Source: Mycobacteriales bacterium (GTDB lineage: Bacteria; Actinomycetota; Actinomycetes; Mycobacteriales; CADCTP01). Taken from it: a stretch of DNA of 64,000 bases. The position numbers and the translations under genes were made by a program. Where the stretch lies: the NCBI GenBank assembly GCA_035995165.1, contig DASYKU010000093.1:1-64000 (forward strand). Reading direction: 5' to 3'. Below are positions 34,755-43,398 of this stretch, in pieces. The notes below the pieces were generated by a model that saw only the letters and a list, made by a program, of their open reading frames with translations, was not told the origin of the DNA and made no database searches. Numbering within the stretch: the first letter of the stretch is position 1; the number at the start of each line of letters is the position of its first letter.

Positions 34755-35618
34755 TCAGCGGCGGCGCCGGTCGGCGTCCGCCTCATCCTCGACCGCCGCG
34801 TCGTGATCGTCCACCCGGCCGGTGAGCCGGTCCTTCAGCCGGTTCAGACCGCCGCGCTCCTGGTCGTCCGGGACCCCGTCGCCGTCCCGGTCCCGGTACG
34901 TCCCGTCCGCGTCGCCGTCGCGCACGGTCCCCTCTGCGTCGCGGTAGGTATCGGTGGTCCCGTCGGTGCGGTGGGCGCCGGCGTACGGCCCGTCGTCGGT
35001 CACGCCCTCGGGGTCGGTGACCGGCTCGGAGTGCCGGTAGGTGTCGGCGGTCGGCCGCTCGTCGGTCTCGCGGACGGTCGTGTCGTCGTACTGGGTGGGC
35101 GCCGGGCCGATCCGGGTGTCGTCGTCGATCCCGTCGTGGGTGTCCCGCCCGATCCCGGCGTGGTCGTCCCGGACGACGCCCGAGTGGTCGCTCCGGATGA
35201 CCCCGGAGTGGTCGTCGCGGACGACCCCGGAGTGGTCCTCGCGCAGGACGCCGGCGCCGTCGCGGGTGGTGGGGTCCTCGGCGGCCAGGTTCGGCGCCAG
35301 CTTGCGGGCCCGTTCCTGCAGCTCGGCGGCCTTGGCCGCGTCGCGATCGGCGTCGGCCGCCATCTGGGCCGACTCCCGCTCGGACTGCGCCGTCCGCTGC
35401 TCCAGCTCGGCGCGCTCGCGGCGCAGCCTCGCGGCCTCCTCGTCGGCCGCGGCCCGGGTGCTCTCGGCCCGGGCCTGTCGCTCCCGGGCCTCGGTGAGGT
35501 GCTCCCGGGCCTGGGTCTCGCGCTTCGCGGTCCGCTGCCGCCGCGTCGCCGCCCAGGCGAGCAACGCCAGGACCAGCACGATCACCACGATCAGCAGCAC
35601 TGTCTGCCAGGCATTCAT
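34755..35618 (-). CDS. Membrane-anchored coiled-coil protein with octapeptide repeats
   Basis: 287-residue protein: one N-terminal membrane span (5-24), an Arg/Glu/Ala-rich coiled coil (30-107), then five tandem octapeptides of pattern [VI]-x-R-[EDS]-DHSG (about 124-163), and an acidic tail with YRDRDGDGVPDDQE, a calcium-loop-like sequence. ATG 35618 has AAGGAG upstream. I do not recognise the full architecture. It resembles membrane-tethered stress or envelope proteins; the His/Asp-rich repeats could bind metal. The DNA of the repeats is also partly repeated. Confidence 0.75.
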   Translation of the reverse strand: MNAWQTVLLIVVIVLVLALLAWAATRRQRTAKRETQAREHLTEARERQARAESTRAAADEEAARLRRERAELEQRTAQSERESAQMAADADRDAAKAAELQERARKLAPNLAAEDPTTRDGAGVLREDHSGVVRDDHSGVIRSDHSGVVRDDHAGIGRDTHDGIDDDTRIGPAPTQYDDTTVRETDERPTADTYRHSEPVTDPEGVTDDGPYAGAHRTDGTTDTYRDAEGTVRDGDADGTYRDRDGDGVPDDQERGGLNRLKDRLTGRVDDHDAAVEDEADADRRRR

Positions 35619-35691
35619 CGCTGTTTGTCTCCTTCGGCCCCGACCAGGCTTCATTCGTGGGCCTACCCCCGGGACGGGACGAACGAACGCC

Positions 35692-36465
35692 CTACAGCGC
35701 GAGACCGCCGTCGACCGGCAGCACCGCCCCGGTCACCGCGCTGCTGCCCTCGCCCGCCAGCCAGACCAGCGCGGCCGCGACCTCGGCCGGGTCGAGCAGC
35801 CGCCCGACAGGCTGCTGGGGGGCGAAGTCGGCGGCCGCGCCCAGGCCGTAGAGGCGGGCGCTCTCGGCCAGGATCGGGGTGTCGGTGGAGCCGGGGGAGA
35901 CCGCGTTGGCGGTGACGCCGGTCGGGCCGAGCTCGGCCGCGAGCGCGCGGACGAGGCCGGCCACCCCCGCCTTCGCCGCGCAGTAGGCGGCCAGCATCGG
36001 CAGGCCGCGGGTCGCCGCGGCCGAGGCGACGGCGAGGAACCGGCCGCTGCGGGGCTCGGGCCGGCGCAGCAGCGCCGGGATCGCGGCCCGGGCCAGCGCC
36101 AGCACGGCGTGCAGGTCGACGTCCAGGACGGCCTCGACCTCGGCCGCGGGCATCTCCCAGAGCGGTCTGCCGCCGGCGATCACGCCGGCCACCGCGAGCG
36201 CGGCGTCCAGGCCGCCGAACTCGCGCTCGGCCAGCTCGACCGCGGACCGCAGCGCGGTCTCGTCGGTGGCGTCGGCGACCACGGTCCGGACCCGGTCGCC
36301 GGCGAGCGCGTCGAGCTCGGCCCTGGTCCCCATCCCGTACGGCAGCCGCGGGTCGTCGGCGGCCCGGTCCACCGCGACGACCGACCAGCCCTCGGCCGCC
36401 AGCGCCCGCACGGTCGCCGCCCCGATCCCGCGCGCGGCCCCCGTCACCAGCGCCACCCGGCTCAC
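35692..36465 (-). CDS. Mycofactocin-coupled SDR oxidoreductase
   Basis: 257-residue short-chain dehydrogenase. Cofactor loop ALVTGAARGIGAATVRALAA (about 5-24), NNAG-like LAVAGVIAG, catalytic Ser in LAVASAAATRG and YCAAKAGVAGLVR. It carries the extra segment after beta-2 (AVDRAADDPRLPYGMGTRAE) seen in SDRs that hold NAD non-exchangeably and need mycofactocin for turnover. GTG overlaps the mftE stop by 4 nt, making it the last gene of the cluster. Alcohol substrate unknown. Confidence 0.88.
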   Translation of the reverse strand: MSRVALVTGAARGIGAATVRALAAEGWSVVAVDRAADDPRLPYGMGTRAELDALAGDRVRTVVADATDETALRSAVELAEREFGGLDAALAVAGVIAGGRPLWEMPAAEVEAVLDVDLHAVLALARAAIPALLRRPEPRSGRFLAVASAAATRGLPMLAAYCAAKAGVAGLVRALAAELGPTGVTANAVSPGSTDTPILAESARLYGLGAAADFAPQQPVGRLLDPAEVAAALVWLAGEGSSAVTGAVLPVDGGLAL

Positions 36466-37319
36466 TGTCTCTCCTCGCCGCCGAGGGCGCCGCCCTCGCC
36501 CGTGGGAGCGCCGCCCGCGTTCGTGGGTCCGCCGCCGGCGGCCCTGGGAGGGCCGACCGCGGCCGTGGGCCGGCCGGCCGGGGTGCCGGCGCCGGCCGGT
36601 CGGCGGAAGCCGTCCGCAGGTGCGGAGACCGGCGCCGTGTCGGCGGCGAGCCAGCGGGTGACGAAGCCGGCGAGGTCCTCGACGGCCGCGTCCAGCAGCG
36701 CGGCGCCCTCGGCCGCGGTCGACCCGCCCGGATCGCCGAGCACCCCGTTCGGACTCACCGCCCGGACACCCCCCGCCTGCATCGCCGGCAGCAGCGTACG
36801 GACGTCCGCGGTGTTGCCGGCCACCGCGGCGGGCCGGACCCGGGCCGGGTCGAGGGCGAGCTGTACCGAGGTCTCGGTCCGCCCGGCATGGGCGTCCCCC
36901 CGCCAGCGCGGCGCCCACGCCCGGACGTCCCGGCCCTCCGACCGCAGCAGCCGGACCGCCGCGGTCACCGGCCCCGCGTTGCCGCCGTGGGCGGACACCA
37001 GCAGCATCCGCCGCACGGTGCCCGGCAGCGCCGAGCGGCCCAGCTCGACCAGCACCAGCTCGGTCGCGGCCGCGCCGATCGAGAGCGTGCCGGCGAACCC
37101 GTCGTGCTCCCCGCTCGACCCGTACGGGATCGCCGGCGCGACCAGCACGTCCGGCCGCCGGTCCGCGAGCCGTCGGGCCAGCGCGACGGCCACGTCGGTG
37201 TCCGTGGACAGCGGCAGGTGCGGTCCGTGCTGCTCGGTCGATCCGACCGGGACGACCAGCAGCACGTCCCCGGCCGCCGCAACCTCCCCCGAGGTGAGGG
37301 AGGCGAGGTCAGTCGGCAC
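36462..37319 (-). CDS. mftE: MftE mycofactocin peptidase (creatininase family)
   Basis: 285-residue metal-dependent amidohydrolase of the creatininase family. Metal and active-site blocks: VVPVGSTEQHGPHLPLSTD (about 22-40), AIPYGSSGEHDGFAGTLS, LLVSAHGGNAGP and HAGRTETS. MftE cuts the MftC-modified MftA precursor to release the cross-linked Val-Tyr product AHDP. Overlaps mftD by 11 nt and the SDR by 4 nt. Odd point: about 55 C-terminal residues are Gly/Pro/Ala-rich, beyond the usual family end, and coded by repetitive GC-rich DNA (36480-36610). Confidence 0.92.
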   Translation of the reverse strand: MPTDLASLTSGEVAAAGDVLLVVPVGSTEQHGPHLPLSTDTDVAVALARRLADRRPDVLVAPAIPYGSSGEHDGFAGTLSIGAAATELVLVELGRSALPGTVRRMLLVSAHGGNAGPVTAAVRLLRSEGRDVRAWAPRWRGDAHAGRTETSVQLALDPARVRPAAVAGNTADVRTLLPAMQAGGVRAVSPNGVLGDPGGSTAAEGAALLDAAVEDLAGFVTRWLAADTAPVSAPADGFRRPAGAGTPAGRPTAAVGPPRAAGGGPTNAGGAPTGEGGALGGEERQ

Positions 37320-38484
37320 CGAGGGTGCGGACGAAGTCGGCCGGGATGACGAGGTCCTTGCGGGAGAGGTCCTTCAGCGTCCGGTGGCCGAGCCCGAGCA
37401 GCCCGGAGTCGATCCCGGACCGCAGGATGTCGAGCACGTTCTCCACCCCGGCCTGGCCGTTCGCCGCCAGCCCCCAGAGGTACGCGCGCCCGATCAGCAC
37501 CGCGCGGGCGCCCATCGCGACCGCCTTGACCACGTCCGAGCCGCGCCGGACGCCGCCGTCCAGCAGCACCTCGATCTGGTCGCCGACCGCGTCGACCACG
37601 GCCGGCAACGCCCGGATAGTGGCCGGGGTGCCGTCGAGGTTGTTGCCGCCGTGGTTGGACACCGAGATCGCGGTGACGCCGGCGTCGACGGCCCGCCTGG
37701 CGTCGTCGATCCGCATGACGCCCTTGAGCAGGAACGGCCCGCCCCACAGCTCCCGCAGCCAGGCCACGTCCTGCCAGGTCGGCAGCGTCGCCTGCATCCA
37801 CTGCCCGTACGCGCCGAAGAACGAGGGCGCGGGCTCGTTGCCGACGGCCATGTTCGGCACGGTCAGCTCCGGCGGCCGCAGCGTCCTGGCCCAGGTGTAG
37901 AACCAGCGCGGCCGGACGATCGCCTGCGGCGAGTACTTCACCATCGTCTTGAAGTTCATCGCGTCCGGGATGACCGGCGAGCCCCAGTCCCGGCCCATCG
38001 AGAACGACCAGTCGAGGGTGACGATCAGCCCTACCGCGCCGGCCCGCCTGGCCCGCTCGACCCGGGCCACGATCTGGTCCTTGGAGCCGGCCCAGTAGAG
38101 CTGGAAGAACGTCTTCGGGTTGGCCGCGACGACCTCCTCGACCGGCTTGGAGCCGAACGAGGACAGGCCGATCGCGGTGCCGCGGGCGGCCGCGGCCCGG
38201 GCGACCGCGACCTCGCCGTCCGGGTGCACGGCCTGGACGCCGGTGGGGGAGCAGATCACCGGCAGCGCGATCTCCTGCCCCAGCACGGTCGTGGACAGGT
38301 CACGCTCGCTCTGCAGCCCGACCACGTGCGGGGCCAGGCCGAGCTCGGAGAACGCGCTGACGTTGTCCCGCAGCGTCACCCCGTGCTCGGACCCGGCGAT
38401 CAGTGCCTTGTAGACGGAGTCGGGCAGCCGCTTCTTCGCGCGCCGCTGTGCCTCCGCCACCGTCTCGAACCAGGGATTCGCCAT
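37309..38484 (-). CDS. mftD: MftD pre-mycofactocin synthase
   Basis: 391-residue FMN-dependent alpha-hydroxy-acid-oxidase-fold enzyme. MftD deaminates AHDP to the alpha-keto amide of premycofactocin, the redox-active moiety. Visible: LPVICSPTGVQAVHPDGEVA, VTLDWSFSMGRDW, the catalytic-His motif ISVSNHGGNNLDGTPATIRA (about 283-302), and the phosphate-binding VLLDGGVRRGSDVVKAVAMG and VLIGRAYLWG. ATG follows GAGGA. It lies 18 nt after the VWA gene, showing that the MoxR/VWA pair is within the operon. Confidence 0.95.
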   Translation of the reverse strand: MANPWFETVAEAQRRAKKRLPDSVYKALIAGSEHGVTLRDNVSAFSELGLAPHVVGLQSERDLSTTVLGQEIALPVICSPTGVQAVHPDGEVAVARAAAARGTAIGLSSFGSKPVEEVVAANPKTFFQLYWAGSKDQIVARVERARRAGAVGLIVTLDWSFSMGRDWGSPVIPDAMNFKTMVKYSPQAIVRPRWFYTWARTLRPPELTVPNMAVGNEPAPSFFGAYGQWMQATLPTWQDVAWLRELWGGPFLLKGVMRIDDARRAVDAGVTAISVSNHGGNNLDGTPATIRALPAVVDAVGDQIEVLLDGGVRRGSDVVKAVAMGARAVLIGRAYLWGLAANGQAGVENVLDILRSGIDSGLLGLGHRTLKDLSRKDLVIPADFVRTLGAD

Positions 38485-38502
38485 CGCAGTCCTCTCGTAG
38501 TC

Positions 38503-39471
38503 CTAGGCCGCGAACACGCGGCCGAGCGCCGGTGCCACGTCCCGGTGGTGACGTACCCGCAACAGCCGCCCGCGGCCGGCCGCGGCCAGCTCCCGGCCGA
38601 GCTCCAGGTCGTGCTCGCCGACGGTGTCCAGCAGCACGTCCAGCCGCGGCAGCCGGGCCGCGAACGGCCGCGGGTCCGGGCCGGCGTTGTGCAGGCAGTC
38701 CGACAGCAGCACCACCCGGGCGTCCCGGGTGGGCTTGCGGGCCAGCTCCCGGGCCGCGAGCTGCAGCGGGAAGCCGACGTTCGTCAGTCCCCGGGCCGGG
38801 ATCGCCAGCAGCTCGTCCAGCAGCCGCAGCGGCCGGACCCTGGCGCCCAGGCGCAGCAGCACCGCCGCGTCCGACCAGAACGCGATCACCGCGAGGTCGT
38901 CGCGCTCCAGCTCGCCCGCCAGCGCGCCGACGGCCGCGGCCGCGGTCCGGATCCGCTCGCCCCGCATGGAGCCGGAGACGTCGACCGCGAGCACCACGGC
39001 GCGGCGGGTCCGCACCTGCTCGCGGACGATGATGTCCTCCTCCTCGGGCACCGGCCGCTCGGTGAGCATGTCCAGCGTGCGGTCCAGGTCGATGTCGTCG
39101 GACCCGCCCCGGTACGGCAGGCTCAGGATGTCGCCCGGCCCGCGGACGGCGGCGGAGTCCCGGCGCGGCCGCGGGACCGCCAGCCGGGCCGCGATCTCCC
39201 GGGCCCGGGCCCGGACCTCGGGGTCGACCGGCCCGCCGGCCGGCACCGCGACCAGCTCGCCCTGCTCGTCGGTGTGCTCGGTGGTGGACCCGCTGCGGCC
39301 CTGCGGCATCGCGCCCCGCCGGTCCGACCGTCCACTGAGGACCAGCCCGCCGCGGCCGCCGGCCGCCGGCTCGTACAGGCTGGGCGCCGCGTCGAGCTGC
39401 TTGGGCCTGCGCCGCAAGGGCCGGGCCGGTCGTTCAGCTCCCGGCCGCCGCAGCGGCGTGTCCGCGGGCAC
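38503..39471 (-). CDS. VWA-domain protein in the mycofactocin operon
   Basis: 322-residue protein. About 1-110 are basic and proline-rich with no recognised domain. About 145-322 form a von Willebrand A domain: VVLAVDVSGSMRGERI carries the MIDAS DxSxS, with the later threonine/aspartate positions in GLTNVGFP and VVLLSDCLHNAG. It pairs with the MoxR ATPase 6 nt upstream, as in CoxD/CoxE and other MoxR-VWA chaperone systems that insert metals or cofactors into enzymes. Its position between SDR and mftD genes suggests maturation of a mycofactocin-linked enzyme. Confidence 0.88.
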   Translation of the reverse strand: MPADTPLRRPGAERPARPLRRRPKQLDAAPSLYEPAAGGRGGLVLSGRSDRRGAMPQGRSGSTTEHTDEQGELVAVPAGGPVDPEVRARAREIAARLAVPRPRRDSAAVRGPGDILSLPYRGGSDDIDLDRTLDMLTERPVPEEEDIIVREQVRTRRAVVLAVDVSGSMRGERIRTAAAAVGALAGELERDDLAVIAFWSDAAVLLRLGARVRPLRLLDELLAIPARGLTNVGFPLQLAARELARKPTRDARVVLLSDCLHNAGPDPRPFAARLPRLDVLLDTVGEHDLELGRELAAAGRGRLLRVRHHRDVAPALGRVFAA

Positions 39472-39477
39472 TGCTCT

Positions 39478-40398
39478 TCAACCCGGCTCGGCCGCGTGTG
39501 GGATCAGGATGAAGTGGTCCTCCCAGATCTGGCGGAGCACCTGCTCGGGCGTGGTCTCGGCCGCCTCGTCGAGCTGGACCCGCCCGGACAGGGCGACGGT
39601 CATCGCGTCCAGCACGACGGCCGGGTAGCGCTCGTCCTCGCGGGTGCCGACCCGGCGCAGTTCCGCGATCTCGACCGCCACCAGCGCGGTGTCGATCGCG
39701 CCGCGGACGCTGGAGCCCTGCCGGACGTCCGGGTGCTCCCGGGTGGCCCGGGTGACCGCGACCGCGTCGGCCACCAGCCGGTCCTGGATGGACAGTCCGG
39801 TCCGCAGCGCCACGATGCCGCGCTCGGCCGTGTCGTCCTGGTAGTCCACCGAGAGCCGGCAGAGCCGGTCGGAGATGCTGGTGGACAGCCGGACCGTGCC
39901 GACGTTGTCGTACGGGTTCATCGAGGCGATGACCCGGAAGGTCGGCTTGGCCGTGGTGGTGCCGACCCGGGGGATGGTCACCTGCCGCTCCGCCATCGCG
40001 GTGAGCAGGGTGTTGAGGGTGTCGTCGGGGGCCCGGTTGAACTCCTCGATGTAGAGGAACCCGCCCTCCCGCATCGCCTCCACCAGCGGGCCCGGCACGA
40101 AGTTCTCGGCGCTGTAGTCCTCCCGCAGCACCCGGGCCGGGTTGTGGTGGCCGACCAGCCGGGACGGGGTCAGGTCGGCGTTGCCCTCCACGAACAGCAG
40201 CGGGATGCCCCACTCGGCGGTGATCGCCCGCAGCAGCGTGGTCTTGCTCGTCCCCGGCGGCCCCTCCAGCACGATGTCCCGGCCGGCCCCGACGGCCGAG
40301 AGCACGAGCTCGAGCTCGCGCTCCCGGCCGACGAGGTGACGGGCGACCCGGTCCCGGATCTCGGCCAGGTCGTCCGCAGTGGACAGTGACTCCGTCAC
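39478..40398 (-). CDS. MoxR-family AAA+ ATPase in the mycofactocin operon
   Basis: 306-residue AAA+ chaperone ATPase. Walker A LEGPPGTSKTTLLRAI (about 44-59), Walker B GGFLYIEEFNRAPDDTLN (about 110-127; Glu-Glu in place of the usual Asp-Glu), sensor 1 VIASMNPYDNVG, and a C-terminal helical lid. GTG overlaps a GTCC-N5-GGAC palindrome at 40372-40384. It is 43 nt after the second SDR and 6 nt before the VWA gene. MoxR proteins activate methanol dehydrogenase or CO dehydrogenase elsewhere; here the likely clients are mycofactocin-dependent dehydrogenases. Confidence 0.92.
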   Translation of the reverse strand: MTESLSTADDLAEIRDRVARHLVGRERELELVLSAVGAGRDIVLEGPPGTSKTTLLRAITAEWGIPLLFVEGNADLTPSRLVGHHNPARVLREDYSAENFVPGPLVEAMREGGFLYIEEFNRAPDDTLNTLLTAMAERQVTIPRVGTTTAKPTFRVIASMNPYDNVGTVRLSTSISDRLCRLSVDYQDDTAERGIVALRTGLSIQDRLVADAVAVTRATREHPDVRQGSSVRGAIDTALVAVEIAELRRVGTREDERYPAVVLDAMTVALSGRVQLDEAAETTPEQVLRQIWEDHFILIPHAAEPG

Positions 40399-40441
40399 TT
40401 GACGGTCGCTCCGGCGTCGATCGGCGGGGTGACGCGGCCCA

Positions 40442-41257
40442 TCACTTCACCATGAACCCGGCGTCGACCGGGAAGGTGACCCCGGTGACGTACCGGGCCT
40501 CGTCGGAGACCAGGAACAGGATCGCGTTGCTGATGTCGACCGGCTCGACGATCGCCACCGGCAGCAGGTTGGTCAGCGCGTCGGCCATGTCGCTCTGGGC
40601 CAGGAAGCGCTCCATGACCTCGTTCACGATCATCGGCGTGTTCACCCCGGTCGGGTGGACCGTGTTCACCCGGATGCTGTGCTTGGCCAGGTTCATCGCG
40701 AACCCGCGCATGAGGCCGACGACGCCGTGCTTGGCCGCCGTGTAGCCCATGCCGCCGCCGGACTCGCCGCCGATGCCCTTGAGGCCGGCGGTCGAGCTGG
40801 TCAGCACGATCGCACCGCCGCGGCCCTGCTCGACCAGCGTCGGCACGGCGACCTCGACGGAGTTCCAGACGCCGGTGAGGTTCACGTCGACGACGTCGCG
40901 GAACGCGGCGGTCCGGTCCTCGTTGTCCGCGCCCATCGGCGCGATGCCCGCGTTCGCCAGCACGATGTCCACGCCGCCGAGCTGCGCGACGCCCTCGTCG
41001 AAGGCGGCCTGCAGGGCGGCCTTGTCGCGGACGTCGGCCTGCCGGGCCACGATCCGGCGGTCGAGCGCCTCGACCTCCTTGACCGTCTCGGCCAGGTCCT
41101 CCGGCGTCGCCATCGGGTACTCGACCGTGGCGATCTGGTCGCAGAGGTCCACGGCGATGATGTCCGCGCCCTCCTGGGCCAGCCGGATGGCGTGGCTGCG
41201 GCCCTGGCCGCGGGCCGCACCGGTGATGAAGGCGACCTTGCCCTCTACTCGTCCCAT
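40442..41257 (-). CDS. Mycofactocin-coupled SDR oxidoreductase
   Basis: 271-residue [23 protein letters not shown] (about 8-27) binds NAD; the insertion [20 protein letters not shown] (about 33-52) is the family hallmark of mycofactocin SDRs. NAG motif VLANAGIAP and catalytic [14 protein letters not shown] follow. Such enzymes hold NAD tightly and pass electrons to mycofactocin rather than to free NAD. ATG has AGGAGG upstream; 13 nt after its sister SDR, with which it shares most motifs. Substrate unknown, probably a secondary alcohol or terpenoid-like alcohol. Confidence 0.93.
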   Translation of the reverse strand: MGRVEGKVAFITGAARGQGRSHAIRLAQEGADIIAVDLCDQIATVEYPMATPEDLAETVKEVEALDRRIVARQADVRDKAALQAAFDEGVAQLGGVDIVLANAGIAPMGADNEDRTAAFRDVVDVNLTGVWNSVEVAVPTLVEQGRGGAIVLTSSTAGLKGIGGESGGGMGYTAAKHGVVGLMRGFAMNLAKHSIRVNTVHPTGVNTPMIVNEVMERFLAQSDMADALTNLLPVAIVEPVDISNAILFLVSDEARYVTGVTFPVDAGFMVK

Positions 41258-41270
41258 GGTGGGAAGCCTC

Positions 41271-42077
41271 CTAGCGGATCGTGTTGCCGGCGTCGACGGT
41301 CAGCTCGAGCCCGGTGACGTAACGGGACTCGTCGGAGGCCAGCCAGAGGACGGCGTTGGAGATGTCGACCGGCTCGACGATCTCGATCGGGTACGTGTTG
41401 ACGAAGATCGAGCCGAGCTCCGGCTCCTTGCCGATGATCGCGTCCAGGCCGCCGAGGCCCGCGACCATCGGCGTGTTCACGCCGGTCGGGTGCACGGTGT
41501 TGTCCCGGATCTTGTGCTTGGCCAGCTCGTTCGCCATCGACCGGGAGATCCCGACGACGCCGTGCTTCGCGGCCACGTACGGGGCCAGGAACGGCAGGCC
41601 CTTGATGCCCGCGGTCGAGCTGGTGGCGATGATCGAGCCGCCGCCGTTGGCGATCAGGTGCGGCACCGCGGCGACGAACGTGTTCCAGACGCCGGTCAGG
41701 TTGGTGTCCAGCGTGTCCTGCCAGACCTGCGGCGTCACCTCGTCCCAGGTCTGCACGGTGCAGATGCCGGCGTTGGCGCAGACGATGTCCAGCTTGCCCA
41801 GCTGGGCGACGCCCTCGTCCACGGCGGACTTCAGCGCTGCCAGGTCCCGCACGTCCGCCTTGGTGGCGATGATCCGGCGGTCCAGCGCTTCGACGGCTTT
41901 GACGGTGTCGGCGAGATCGGCCTCGGTGCCCATCGGGTACCCGACGGTGTCGTAGTCACCGGGTACGTCGACCGCGATGATGTCGGCTCCTTCCTCGGCC
42001 AGCCGGACCGCGTGGCTGCGGCCCTGGCCCCGAGCGGCTCCCGTCACGAATGCGACCTTGCCCTCGACACGCCCCAT
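41271..42077 (-). CDS. Mycofactocin-coupled SDR oxidoreductase
   Basis: 268-residue paralogue of the next gene. [20 protein letters not shown], the insertion [20 protein letters not shown] and the catalytic [14 protein letters not shown] are conserved. ATG 42077 follows GGGAGG. The 130 bp upstream, between this gene and mftC, contain a perfect 19-bp palindrome (42156-42174) and a GC-rich inverted element, so a separate promoter here is likely. The N-terminal sequence [10 protein letters not shown] is shared with the sister SDR, consistent with tandem duplication. Confidence 0.93.
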   Translation of the reverse strand: MGRVEGKVAFVTGAARGQGRSHAVRLAEEGADIIAVDVPGDYDTVGYPMGTEADLADTVKAVEALDRRIIATKADVRDLAALKSAVDEGVAQLGKLDIVCANAGICTVQTWDEVTPQVWQDTLDTNLTGVWNTFVAAVPHLIANGGGSIIATSSTAGIKGLPFLAPYVAAKHGVVGISRSMANELAKHKIRDNTVHPTGVNTPMVAGLGGLDAIIGKEPELGSIFVNTYPIEIVEPVDISNAVLWLASDESRYVTGLELTVDAGNTIR

Positions 42078-42155
42078 CGCGCGCCTCCCTTCCGGGGACC
42101 CGGGCTTAGGGGATCCCCGTTCGATGCCGGCTACCGGCCGGCCTCGGCCCCCGTA

Positions 42156-42174
42156 CGAGTCCACAGTGGACTCG
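42156..42174. promoter_or_regulatory. Perfect 19-bp palindrome upstream of the SDR pair
   Basis: CGAGTCCAC-A-GTGGACTCG, arms of 9 bp around one base, in the 130-bp gap between mftC and the first SDR gene. Its 11-bp core TCCACAGTGGA recurs twice inside mftC (42362-42372, 43256-43266). Likely an operator for a regulator of the mycofactocin genes. Confidence 0.65.
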
Positions 42175-42207
42175 AAGTCTGTGCGTCCGCTGTCCGGCGG
42201 CGAGGAG

Positions 42208-43398
42208 TCACCCCGCGCCGACGCCGGCGAGGCCCGCGACCGGGCTCTCGTCGCAGGCGTGCGCGGGTGGGCGGCGGCGTCCGATCGTGACGGGGACGGG
42301 GCCACCCCGGACGCCGCCGGTGTGGGAGTGGTCCCCCGTCGGCCGCGGCGCGGCAAGGGAGTCCACAGTGGACAGAGCTGTGACACCGTGCCCGATCACG
42401 CACTCCGGGTCGGGTCCGTCCATCGGCAGGCCGGTGAAGAACTTGGCCGCCATGCAGCCGCCGCGGCAGGCGTCGTACGCGCCGCAGGAACCGCAGGCGC
42501 CGGCCGACTGGGGCTCGCGCAGGTCCTGGAACAGCTGCGAGGTCTGCCAGACCGCCTGGAAGCCGGCGGTCCGGATGTTGCCGGCCAGGAAGTTGGCGTG
42601 GATCGCGAACGGGCAGGCGTACACGTCGCCGACCGGGTCGATCAGGCAGACCACCCGCCCGGCGCCGCAGAGGTTCAGCCCCGGCAGGGCGTCGCCGTAC
42701 GCCGCCAGGTGGAAGAACGAGTCGCCGGTGAGCACGCCCTCGCCGTGCGCGACCAGCCAGTCGTAGAGCTCGCGCTGCTGCCCCGGCAGCGGGTGCAGCC
42801 CGTCCCAGGTGTCCGCGCCGCGACCGGACGGGCGCAGCCGGGTCAGCCGCAGCTGCGCCTGGTAGCGGTCCGCGATGGCCTTGAAATCGTCCAGCTGCGG
42901 AATGTTGTGCCGGGTGCAGACGACGGAGATCTTGAAGCCGCGCATGCCGGCCGCGGCCAGGTTCTCCATCGCCCGGACCGCCGTGTCGTACGAGCCGATG
43001 CCGCGCACGGCGTCGTTGACCTCGGCGGTGGCGCCGTCCAGCGAGATCTGGACGTCGACGTAGTCGGAGGCGGCCAGCCGCTGCGCCACCGCGGGGCTGA
43101 TCTTCACACCGTTGGTGGAGAACTTGACCCCGACCCGGTGCGCGGTCGCGTAGTCGACCAGCTCCCAGAAGTCCGGCCGGACCGTGGGCTCGCCGCCGCC
43201 GATGTTGACGTAGAAGACCTGCATCCGCTCCAGCTCGTCGATGACGGCCTTCGCCTCCACAGTGGACAGTTCCCGCGGGTCGCGCCGGCCGGAGGAGGAA
43301 AGACAGTGCGCGCAGGCGAGATTGCACGCGTACGTCAGCTCCCAGGTCAGGCAGATCGGCGCGTCCAGGCCCCGTTCGAACTGGTCCACCAGTCGCAT
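42208..43398 (-). CDS. mftC: MftC mycofactocin radical SAM maturase
   Basis: 396-residue radical SAM/SPASM enzyme. CNLACAHC (about 25-32) binds the catalytic 4Fe-4S cluster; GGGEPTVRPDF is the SAM-binding GGE motif; the SPASM part has LCGAGRVVCLIDPVGDVYAC and CGSCGAYDACRGGC, which bind the auxiliary clusters. MftC oxidatively decarboxylates the C-terminal Tyr of MftA and then links it to the preceding Val. ATG overlaps the mftB stop (TGATG). Two TCCACAGTGGA palindromes lie inside the coding sequence. Confidence 0.96.
   Translation of the reverse strand: MRLVDQFERGLDAPICLTWELTYACNLACAHCLSSSGRRDPRELSTVEAKAVIDELERMQVFYVNIGGGEPTVRPDFWELVDYATAHRVGVKFSTNGVKISPAVAQRLAASDYVDVQISLDGATAEVNDAVRGIGSYDTAVRAMENLAAAGMRGFKISVVCTRHNIPQLDDFKAIADRYQAQLRLTRLRPSGRGADTWDGLHPLPGQQRELYDWLVAHGEGVLTGDSFFHLAAYGDALPGLNLCGAGRVVCLIDPVGDVYACPFAIHANFLAGNIRTAGFQAVWQTSQLFQDLREPQSAGACGSCGAYDACRGGCMAAKFFTGLPMDGPDPECVIGHGVTALSTVDSLAAPRPTGDHSHTGGVRGGPVPVTIGRRRPPAHACDESPVAGLAGVGAG

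Noticed and set aside
35041-40389. A very long open frame on the plus strand (about 1780 codons) across the mycofactocin region
   Set aside because: It is the antisense shadow of strongly recognised genes (SDR, mftE, mftD, VWA, MoxR). Its predicted protein is Arg/Gly/Pro/His-rich low complexity, typical of high-GC shadow frames.
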